A stretch of 64,000 bases of DNA from Paraescarpia echinospica (Eukaryota; Annelida; Polychaeta; Sabellida; Siboglinidae): contig CM034535.1 of the NCBI GenBank assembly GCA_020002185.1, positions 69,428,012 to 69,492,011 on the forward strand, written 5' to 3'. Shown here one piece after another: positions 56,194 to 64,000 of the stretch. Position 1 is the first letter of the stretch; every line of letters starts with the position of its first letter. The position numbers were made by a program, and so were the translations under genes. The notes beneath the pieces were generated by a model. It was not told the origin of the DNA, ran no database searches, and was given only the letters and a program-made list of their open reading frames with translations.

Positions 56194-57980
56194 GGGGTCA
56201 GCACACTGATAGTTTTCCCATTGGCGACCATGTAAACGTTTTGTTTGATTATAAGAAAACGTGACCTAGTAACTGTATCAAACTTCTCACCTGCCGTTGG
56301 CATCATCTAATTGACATGCTGGTCGAGTTTAGTCAAAATCTAATATTTTTAGCTCTTACAAAATGCCTATATGTATGACACCCGTCAATATTTACAAATG
56401 ATGCAGGCAGTAATCCGACTAAAGTGTCAACTAGCCAAATTGCTGCCAAATACCCTTCCGCTTAGTAAAATCAGCTAAAAAGACACCATTTTACTGTCAA
56501 CGGCTTCTCCAATCACATCTAGAAATCTGACTACTCAAATGCACTTATGTCAGAGCAAGTGAATATTATAAAAAAAATCATTTCTCAAAAATATACTGCA
56601 CTTTTTATCGAGCAGGAAGTCTAACAGTGTCCTGACCCCAAACAGGTATAGTGATTTTGGAAAAAAATGTTGAAAACAACACACTTTATAGGCACCAATG
56701 TTGCAAGCACTCTGCAATTTTTGTGTGTGTAATCCCTCCAGATGTTCGTGTTTTATGCACATTTCAAAGGTGCCACCAAACTTGGCAAGGCACTAGAAAA
56801 ATCAGCACTTCGCTGTTGGACAATTTGTAATCCAGCACAATGTTCTCAGGTGGCACTATGAACTCCTGATACAGTTTTCCAGAAAGTCCAATATGTGTTT
56901 TATAAGAAAATTCAATACAGCCAGTTGTGACGTTACATTCAAATTTGTATTTATTTGTTGACCTTGTGCCCTATTTACAAAGGTAAACATCAACAAAAAG
57001 TGACCTTAGGGTGTGAATTCCTCAAAGGCCAGACGTCTCGAGCAGTTTAATTACATAATATTATACAGCCTAATTAGCAGACATTCAGAAAACAATGCCA
57101 CTTGCTTGATTGGCCAGAAGGTGTCCAGTCAGTAGACAAATCTGATAACAGGCTCCGGCTATGGCTGACTCCAGCTAATCACATCCCTCAGACTTCATTA
57201 GGGTCACTGACAACATCTTCACGTGTGTTTAGTCAGCTGAAGTAAACAAAAAACGATTGATGAATCACCCTGCTGCAATGGTATTGGTTCATTTTCATAC
57301 ATATTTTCAAATTGAGGCTTAACTACTGGCATACACACCCCACTCCCCTTACAAGACATGTGTTCCGTCGCTGTGATTTGGACTTGCACACAGATGAGAA
57401 GTCTGTAATATCCAAAAACGGTTTGTTCCATTCAACTGTAGTTTTGCCATACACGTATTTTCATTAATTGTTTCAAGATATTTGAAGTAAAATGCGTCCT
57501 CCGTGATTGTGCAATGACTATAGCGTGCTTCTGTTGCCAGGCTCTCTAATTGGGGTCAGCACACTGATAGTTTTCCCATTGGCGACCATGTTAACGTTTT
57601 GTCTGATTGTAAGAAAACGTGACCTAGAAACTGTATTAAACTTCTCACCTGCCGTTGGCATCATCTCATTGACATGTTGGTCGAGTTTACTCAAAATCTA
57701 ATATTTCTAGCTCTTACAAAATGCCTGTATGTAGGACACCCGTCAATATTTACAAAAGGGTGCAGGCAGTAATCCGGCTAAAGTGTCAACGACCCAAATT
57801 GCTGCCAAATACCCTTCCGCTTAGTAAAATCATTTCACTGGCAACAGCTTCTACAATCACATCTAAAAATCTGACTACTCAAATGCACTTATGTCAGAGC
57901 AAGTGAATATTATAAAAAATCATTTCTCAAAAATATACTGCACTTTTTTCGAGCAGGAAGTCTAACAGTGTCCTGACCCC
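56194..57980. mobile_element. TTAA-flanked element with long direct terminal repeats
   Basis: The unit is bounded by TTAA on both sides (56190-56193 and 57981-57984). A 446-bp block (56194-56639) is repeated directly as 57552-57980 with about 90% similarity. Each block itself begins GGGGTCAGCACACTG and ends CAGTGTCCTGACCCC, so each has 15-bp inverted ends with one mismatch. The inner ends lack TTAA. The central 0.9 kb (56640-57551) has no recognisable coding region. TTAA is the target of piggyBac-type transposons, so this could be a composite of two MITEs mobilised together. It begins 27 bp beyond the exon 7 donor. Confidence 0.8.
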
Positions 57981-57984
57981 TTAA

Positions 57985-58495
57985 GCCGGAGCTGTCTGTT
58001 CATCATTGTTAATATAATGTTCTTAATACTGCAATAAATATGACGAAGGTATACTGTCCGCCAAATTGTATGTAATAAGCCCAACACAGTGTGCCCAAAT
58101 TGAAAGTTGCGCCATCGAAATGTGCGAATGCTTAATACAAATATTCACCTTATAAACAGCCACATGTGGCATTTACTGCTAAGACCAGCGTCCTAACGTT
58201 GAAGTACCTTTGAGGTTGGCTGGTTCACACGCTACTGACCGCAAAGTAGGAATAGGTAGAACTGATTCAGCAAACATCCTACTAATGATGACCACCCCTG
58301 GTTGATTCCGGGTAACGGAACACGCACCCTCGCTTTAAGATATCTGCTGACGGACTGAGGTGCAATAGAGGAATTTTGAGTGTCTCGTATTATAATTATA
58401 CTAGTTTACACCCGGGGAACAACAAACCAGGCGCAATAATTGTCACCATTACAATATTTTGAACTTAAACATGCTCACACTCACTTACTCATACA
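57985..58495. other. Intron 7, nothing recognised
   Basis: No repeats or exons could be supported. Confidence 0.4.
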
Positions 58496-58660
58496 CAAGC
58501 ACGCACGCACGCGCGCACGCACGCACGCATACATACACACACACAGAAACACACACACGCACATAAACACACACGCTCACACGCGCACACGCGCACACGC
58601 GCACACGCGCACACGCACACACGCACACACGCGCACACGCACACACGCACACACACACTC
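58496..58660. repeat. (CGCA)n and (ACACGCGC)n microsatellite
   Basis: Begins as ACGC repeats, passes through CA, and contains four perfect 8-bp 'acacgcgc' units around 58576-58612, ending in CA repeats. Long frames through it are artefacts. Confidence 0.95.
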
Positions 58661-59290
58661 ACAATCAGTAATTTGGTCATGGTCGAATATTATTGCACTA
58701 ACGATGCATGGAGTAAATCATGTCTGGATGCTTAGTAACGCATTTACCCCGTTTTACCTTTGTGGTAATAAAGTGGTCCTAAATTCACCACATTGCGTTT
58801 GAATAAGTAGAGCAGCGGAAGGTAAAGTAAATATACGACCTCGGTATTGGGGCAACATCTACAAACGTCGTAGATGTATATTTGACCTCACGCTTGTGTG
58901 CGATGTTATTCTTAAAGGGCGTCTTGTTGGATAATAAGCCATAATAACCTATAGTAAACAACGTGACCTAACTAGAACATACGGTTTTATTGTAGCACAA
59001 GGTCACTATAGCCCCTAACTGTGCATTAAAAGGCTAACTTATGAGTATTGTAAGTGCGTCTCCTCCGAGGCGCCAATGGCCACTCACCTTTTTATACATT
59101 AAGTCGCTTCTTAGGAATATTGGCCTCTGATCGATGCATTTTAGAAAACGATGGTTATATAGAGCTATTCACTTTCACGATCTTTCCATACAACCTTTTA
59201 TACAAGGCGTTTCTTCTACATGAGAGAACCGAGTGATGATCAGTTCACCAGATGGCGCCTATGTAAACAAATGGTTTATTGCTACATGCT
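58661..59290. other. Intron 7, nothing recognised
   Basis: No exon or element could be supported. Confidence 0.4.
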
Positions 59291-59624
59291 ATAGCGCCGT
59301 GGTGCAGTGGCTAGAGCTACGGACTCTCAACCGAGAGAACCCGGGTTCGAATCTTGTGCGGCTGTGTCGAACCTTCGGCAATTTCGTTCACTACACTTTG
59401 CTCCAGTTCACTCAGCTGTATGAGTGAGTACCTGGCTATAGACAGTGTTGTATATTTGTGTATGGATAGTCTTCGCGCATTAATTGCAGCGTGGCTGGAT
59501 GCTTCCAAAAGAAGTCGAGATGGTGTTCGATTTAACAGGTCTGCCAGGGAGTAAAGTGTAAAGCGCTTTGAGCTGTCCTGAGGACTGGATACTGCGCTAT
59601 GTAAGAACTTACCTTTACCGTTAC
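59291..59624 (+). mobile_element. tRNA-headed SINE, copy 2 (best preserved)
   Basis: The head is 'gtggtgcagtggctagagct' with a perfect B box, GGTTCGAATC, at 59344-59353. The core is 'ctgtatgagtgagtacctgg', and the 3' region 'aaagcgctttgagctgtcct' leads to 'ctgcgctatgtaagaactta' and a tail 'acctttaccgttac'. The 3' region 'gcgcttt...gcgctatgtaag' resembles L2-type LINE 3' ends, so a LINE partner may mobilise it. It is in intron 7 on the same strand as the host gene. Confidence 0.88.
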
Positions 59625-59795
59625 ATGGATGGGTGTAATCTAGAGGGTAAGATTAGTGGCATATAGGTGTGCATGTAGGCATACTGATAATCTGTGTGAT
59701 ATCAGTCACGGGTTAATTTTCCAGAACTTTCTAGTACGTTTCCCTAATGTACTCCTGTTCAACGTCCCCTGAGAGTTTGGTGATTTGGGTGTCGA
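59625..59795. other. Short spacer between SINE and CR1 copy 3
   Basis: Nothing recognised. Confidence 0.4.
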
Positions 59796-60923
59796 TTGTT
59801 CATAATTGTATACGCTAATACGGAGACTGAAGAAAGGAGACTGAGAGGAAGGAAGGTGACCGGTGTGAAGGAACAAGACATTGAGAAAACAGAGGGACGG
59901 GGGAAAAGTGTTCGGCAGAGGAAAAGAAAACGGGCCAGTGGGGATAGATCAGCAGGTAGTCAGACTGTAGAGAACGAGGAGAGACACGACAGCGATACAG
60001 GTGGTGAAGAGGTAGATACCACAGAGGCAGTTGGTAAGACTGTGAGACAGAAGACTGATGGAAGAAGACAGAGTGTTCAGCAAACAACAGAAAACATGAC
60101 AGGCGTGAAGGTGACAGGGGAGAAAGTGACCATAGTGAAGGAGGTAGCCGGGGAAAAGGGACGGGAGAGGAGAGAAGAAAATGTGATGGGAGGAAAGAAG
60201 AAGGGACGAAAGGAAGTGAGAGTAAATGTGCTAGAAGAGAAGATGACAGGAGGAAAGGGGACAAGAGAAAACGCGACAGGAAAGAAGGGAATGGAAGAGA
60301 ATGTGACAGGAGAGAAGACGACAAGAGGAAAAGACAACAACCAGACATATGCAAACCGGAGGAGCTACTCCGAGGCAGTGATTGAGGGGGCAAGGAGAAA
60401 AGAGAGAGTGTTTATGGGCGATTCAATTCTGAGAAAAACAGACAAGACTATATGCGAGGGGAAGGACGTTGTTGTATGTCTACCGGGGGCTAGGATAGAG
60501 CATGTGACCGAAAGGGTAGAGAAGGTATTGGGGCATGGCAAGGGAGGGTCTATACTAGTGCACGTTGGGACAAACAATGCAGACAAGGAGGGAACAACTG
60601 GTATAGTTCAGAAGTACAGACACCTAGTGAGGAAGCTAAAGAAGACAAGAGTGGAACAGGTTATTCTCTCAGGAATTTTGCCAGTAATGGGAGGAAGGGG
60701 GGCAAGATACAGAAACTGTAAGAGGATGGCGATCAACGCACTAGTTGAGCAGATGTGTGAGGAAGAGGGCGTGGGATTCATAGATTTATGGGGGTACTTT
60801 GTTGGGAGAGAAGATATGTACATGAGAGATGGCCTCCATCTAAGTGGAAAGGGGGCAGCAGTATTCTCAGAGAATCTGCTGCGATCTGTTCACAGTGGGA
60901 CAGGTTGCATCTATTTAAACTAA
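59796..60923 (+). CDS. CR1 ORF1 with GDSL/SGNH esterase domain, copy 3
   Basis: 375 codons. The N-terminal 190 residues are Lys/Glu/Gly-rich. The esterase domain carries VFMGDSILRKTD (Ser nucleophile), SILVHVGTNNADKEGTTGI (block III, GTNN) and MRDGLHLSGKG (block V with Asp and His). All three catalytic positions are therefore present, unlike copy 1. The last 15 residues differ from copy 1 after 'SGKG' through a small indel, so the C-terminus may be shifted. By family knowledge it would be expressed from the element's RNA with ORF2 downstream. Confidence 0.9.
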   Translation: MFIIVYANTETEERRLRGRKVTGVKEQDIEKTEGRGKSVRQRKRKRASGDRSAGSQTVENEERHDSDTGGEEVDTTEAVGKTVRQKTDGRRQSVQQTTENMTGVKVTGEKVTIVKEVAGEKGRERREENVMGGKKKGRKEVRVNVLEEKMTGGKGTRENATGKKGMEENVTGEKTTRGKDNNQTYANRRSYSEAVIEGARRKERVFMGDSILRKTDKTICEGKDVVVCLPGARIEHVTERVEKVLGHGKGGSILVHVGTNNADKEGTTGIVQKYRHLVRKLKKTRVEQVILSGILPVMGGRGARYRNCKRMAINALVEQMCEEEGVGFIDLWGYFVGREDMYMRDGLHLSGKGAAVFSENLLRSVHSGTGCIYLN

Positions 60924-61354
60924 ATTCGCAGGGGGGACTCGCAGAGAAGCCTGAAACTGGAGGCATAGATAAAGGCAGCAAAAATAATTCAGCAAAGAAC
61001 AGTCTGGAAAACTGTTCTGAAGCTGGGTATAAATGTGTTTGTTTAAATGCAAGGAGTATAGTAAACAAAAGAAATGAACTAAACATTATGGTAGAAGATA
61101 TTGACCCTCACATAATAGGTATAACCGAATCATGGGCAACCACCGATATATCAGATGCCGAATTGGGACTGACAGGATATGTAATGTTTAGGAAAGATAG
61201 AATAGGAAGAAGGGGAGGTGGAGTTATTTTATATATTAAAGAATCTATCCAGGCTTATGAAATAAAATTAGACAGAGAAGCAGATTGCGAAGAAGCTGTT
61301 TGGTGTAACATAGTTACAGGAAACTCAGCGTTAACGGTTGGATTAGTTTATTGA
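60788..61354 (+). pseudogene. CR1 ORF2 endonuclease N-terminal part, copy 3
   Basis: Overlaps the end of ORF1 in another frame, then enters YKCVCLNARSIVNKRNELN and IIGITESWATTDISDAELG, followed by RRGGGVILYIKESIQAYEIK. It stops at a TGA (61352-61354) where copy 1 has an Arg codon (VYRSPN), a CGA-to-TGA change. The catalytic Glu is present. Confidence 0.88.
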
Positions 61355-61933
61355 AGTCCAAACATAAGCATAGAAGAGAATGAAAAAATACAAAACGCTA
61401 TAAGGGAAGTGAGCAAACGGGACTGTGTTATTATGGGGGATTTTAACCATGGGCATATAAAATGGAAATCTCTACAGAGTATGGGTAGTGAGGACCAAAT
61501 TTTTTTAGTTTTAGTACTAGATAGTTTCCTTTCTCAACATGTGCTAGAACCAACCAGGGGAGAGAATGTGTTAGACTTAGTTTTGTCCTCACAGAATGAA
61601 TTAGTTGACAATGTTAAATTATGTGAGCCTCTGGGAAGTAGTGATCACAACCAGATACATTTTACCATCAAAGTAAAATCAGAACGAAATAATAAAAAGC
61701 AATTCAGGAGAAATTTCCACAAAGGAAGATATAAGGAAATGAGGAAATATTTAGCAAAGGTAGACTGGAATAATACACTGAAGAATAAGACAGCAACAGA
61801 ATGCTGGAATATCTTAAAGAATGAAATAGAGTGCATCGTAGATAAATTTGTTCCTTCAAAAAACAAGGGAAACGGACCAGAAAGAAATACTTATCGAAAG
61901 AAGCCATTAGAAAAATTAAGTATAAACAAATGA
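61355..61933 (+). pseudogene. CR1 ORF2 endonuclease C-terminal part, copy 3
   Basis: The same frame reopens after the TGA: VSKRDCVIMGDFNHGHIKW, then NVLDLVLSSQNELVDN and SSDHNQIHFTIKV (last catalytic His). The three-G run that copy 1 lost is intact here. The frame shifts near 61850, at 'ccttcaaaaaacaaggg' against copy 1, and ends at 61933. Confidence 0.9.
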
Positions 61934-62310
61934 TGTGGAAGTCATATAGACGTACTGGCAATGACGAAGACTACAACATTTATAAAGAAGCACTAAACCA
62001 AGCTACATCTGAAATTAGAAATTCAAAGAGAAGCTATGAACATAAATTAGCTTGTAATATAAAACATGACAGCAAGAGTTTTTATGCGTATGTTCGAAGC
62101 AAACAGAAAGTTCAGGATAAGGTCGGTCCTCTAGAAGATAGTGCTGGAAATATAATATCAGAAGGATTCTTAATGGCTGAAGACCTAAATGAGTATTTTA
62201 GTTCAGTGTTTACCAGAGAAGACACTAGTTCACTGCCAGTACCAGAGGCTAAGTTCAAGGGGGCAGAATCAGACTATTTAAGACAGTTAATTGTAACCCA
62301 GAAATGGTAG
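61930..62310 (+). pseudogene. CR1 ORF2 segment between endonuclease and RT, copy 3
   Basis: Starts MMWKSYRRTGNDEDYNIYKE and includes SFYAYVRSKQKVQDKVGPLE, the usual connector before RT. It ends at a stop at 62310 after 'LIVTQKW', where copy 1 reads through LIVTPEMVAKKIRAM; a one-base change in length is responsible. Confidence 0.88.
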
Positions 62311-62699
62311 CTAAGAAAATTAGGGCTATGAAGGAAAATAAATCACCTGGAGTGGATGGTATTCCACCCAAACTACTAGTGGAAATTGTAGAACAAATTA
62401 GCATACCGCTTGCAACAGTTTTCAACTTGTCATTAGAAGAGGGAGTGGTTCCTTTAGAATGGAAAGAAGCAAACATTATACCGTTATTTAAAAAAGGTTC
62501 GAGAAACAAGTCGGAGAACTATAGACCAGTGAGTTTAACATCAGTGATTTGTAAATTATTAGAAAGACTAATTAAAGATCACATGATGGATTTTCTTGTT
62601 AAACATAACTTGATAAACCCATCTCAACATGGGTTTCTAAAAGCGAGGTCATGCTTAACAAATATGTTATGTTTTTGGAAGATATCACTAAGTGGGTAG
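62304..62699 (+). pseudogene. CR1 ORF2 RT blocks 1-3, copy 3
   Basis: KENKSPGVDGIPPKLLVEI, then ANIIPLFKKGSRNKSENYRP and SQHGFLKARSCLTNMLCF. It shifts frame after 'NMLCF' near 62675; the following frame continues with LEDITKWVDDGSP. Confidence 0.9.
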
Positions 62700-63295
62700 A
62701 TGATGGATCACCAGTAGATATCATCTACTTAGATTTTCAAAAAGCTTTCGACAAAGTGCCACATCAGAGATTACTGCTTAAACTAAAAGCCCATGGCATA
62801 GGAAATGGTATAATTAACTGGATAGAAAAATGGCTGATTGACAGAAGACAACGGGTAGTTGTTGATGGGGAGGCTTCAAACTGGAAATCAGTTTTGAGTG
62901 GGGTTCCACAGGGATCAGTACTGGGACCTATATTATTCTTAATATATATAAACGATTTGGACGATGATATAGCTAGCAAGGTGTTGAAATTTGCAGATGA
63001 TACAAAAGTGTTTAGAAGGATTGAAAGTGATGGTGATAGACAGCATTTACAAGATGATCTTGACAGGTTGATTAAATGGTCTGAAAAGTGGCAAATGTTG
63101 TTCAATTTTGGGAAATGTAAATGCCTCCACACAGGATATGGGAACGAATATGTAGAATATACAATGGGGGGAACTGTACTAAGTACTACTGTAAAAGAAA
63201 ACGACTTAGGGCTGACAATTAGTGCTGACATGAAGGTTTTCAGAGCAGTGTGGAATTGCAGCTTCAAAAGGAAATCAAATCCTTGGATTAATTAG
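62651..63295 (+). pseudogene. CR1 ORF2 RT catalytic blocks, copy 3
   Basis: DIIYLDFQKAFDKVPHQRLL (first Asp), SGVPQGSVLGPILFLIYIND and KFADDTKVFRRIE (FADD). The active-site motifs are intact. It shifts frame near 63240 ('VFRAVWNCSFKRKSNPWIN' is out of frame compared with copy 1's SEQCGIAASKGNQILGL). Confidence 0.92.
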
Positions 63296-63800
63296 GCGAA
63301 ATATAGCATATAAAGAAAAAGAACTAATAATACCACTGTACAAAACAATAGTGAGGCCTCATTTAGAATATTGTATACAAGCATGGAGGCCATACTGCAA
63401 GAAGGACATAGATATACTAGAAAGAGTACAGAGGAGAGCGACTAAAATGATCCCAAAACTGAGGGATCTTAGTTATGAAAAACGCCTAAAAGAATGTGGT
63501 TTAACACTAGAGACCAGGAGATTGAGAGGAGATCAGATAGAAGTGTTTAAAATATTGAATGGTTATGAAAATATTGATAGAAATATATTTTTTTCAGTTA
63601 AGAAAGATAGAAAGACTAAATGACATGACGTTACATTAATAAAGGAGCAGTGTAGATTAGACGTAAGAAAGTTCTCATTTTCACAAAGGACTGTCAATGA
63701 ATGGAACAGATTATCTGATGATTGTGTGGGTGCTAGTAGTGTGAATATGTTTAAAAATAAAATCGACACATACCTCAGAAGGGCTGGATATATGTAGATA
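63296..63800 (+). pseudogene. CR1 ORF2 C-terminus, copy 3
   Basis: 63351-63623 gives MRPHLEYCIQAWRPY, then RVQRRATKMIPKLRDLSYEK and NIDRNIFFSVKKDRKTK, ending at TGA 63621-63623 where copy 1 reads RGHEV; 63624-63800 continues DVTLIKEQCRLDV-like and NEWNRLSDDCV to a final stop. Codons are lost relative to copy 1 around 63505 (three bases). Confidence 0.85.
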
Positions 63801-63951
63801 AAAGGGTTGGACTCCCGATAAGCCAAAGGGCTTCCTTGTCCACCTGCCATCTAGAGTTAATTCTCTGGATGGCAATCTTGTTAAATCTTGTTAAATCTTG
63901 TTAAATCTTGTTAAATCTTGTTAATCTGATCATGGAACTATGCTAGAGACG

Positions 63952-63952
<1 letters not shown>

Positions 63953-64000
<48 letters not shown>
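63953..64000. repeat. (CA)n microsatellite at window end
   Basis: A CA run of at least 48 bp that continues to the end of the window, about 30 bp after the CR1 3' tail. Confidence 0.97.

Larger units (their letters stand above)
59796..63925 (+). mobile_element. CR1-like LINE, copy 3 (nearly full length)
   Basis: Closely similar to copy 1 (9007-12990) but inverted. It has ORF1 with esterase, endonuclease, RT, C-terminus and the 3' stem-loop (63844-63874), followed by about five copies of the 10-bp 'ttgttaaatc' at 63876-63924. ORF1 extends about 50 codons farther 5' than in copy 1. ORF2 is broken by a stop and several one- or few-base indels. It is in intron 7 on the sense strand of the synaptotagmin-family gene. 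Confidence 0.93.

Noticed and set aside
59796..60923. Host GDSL esterase gene
   Set aside because: Same frame occurs in three copies, each followed by LINE endonuclease and RT; it is CR1 ORF1.

Overview
The window is eukaryotic genomic DNA from an invertebrate animal. The genes are split by GT-AG introns, poly-A signals are AATAAA, microsatellites of CA, CT, TAG and CGCA are long, and most of the sequence is transposable elements. A Nodal-type TGF-beta ligand excludes ecdysozoans as the likely source. Together with CR1-like LINEs whose ORF1 encodes an esterase and tRNA-headed SINEs, this fits a lophotrochozoan such as a mollusc or brachiopod. An invertebrate deuterostome cannot be excluded from sequence alone.

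Three host genes are supported, all on the + strand. (1) An unrecognised gene whose last coding exon is 5621-5793. Its upstream intron is filled by a 3.1-kb, 88-bp-period satellite that ends about 40 bp before the splice acceptor, and a very long hairpin lies in its probable 3' UTR. (2) A complete two-exon Nodal gene (exons 16985-17348 and 20378-21240, 408 codons, poly-A signal 21587). (3) A synaptotagmin-family gene starting at ATG 31617. Seven exons with matching intron phases (31617-31734, 46561-46723, 47890-48111, 48898-49031, 51183-51316, 55144-55305, 56046-56166) encode a short N-terminus, one membrane segment, a linker, a complete C2A and the first part of C2B. The rest lies beyond the window.

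Mobile elements by region: 0-2 kb holds dispersed repeats and one copy of a tRNA-containing inverted-repeat element, with a second, inverted copy at 49.4-50.9 kb. 9.0-13.0 kb is a nearly full CR1-like LINE on the - strand. 59.8-63.9 kb is a very similar copy on the + strand. A third, broken copy (25.2-29.7 kb) was split by another LINE. 34.1-40.8 kb is a full-length Ty3/gypsy-class LTR retrotransposon with near-identical LTRs and a tRNA-Leu primer site, inserted into an older LINE. 51.8-55.0 kb is a decayed LINE. Smaller elements include SINEs (14.7, 29.7, 44.8, 59.3 kb), pogo/Tigger-like MITEs (13.6, 23.1 kb), two Helitron-like elements (31.8-32.4 and 43.7-44.3 kb), a hAT-like end (32.4 kb) and a TTAA-flanked element with long direct terminal repeats only 27 bp beyond a synaptotagmin splice donor (56.2-58.0 kb).

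Nodal is a secreted developmental signal and the synaptotagmin is a membrane-trafficking C2 protein. Nothing in the sequence links them functionally beyond adjacency. No discrete new multi-gene system was found. The most unusual structures are the 88-bp satellite with its central rearranged unit, the 0.68-kb hairpin, the TTAA composite element, and the nested insertions that can be dated relative to each other.
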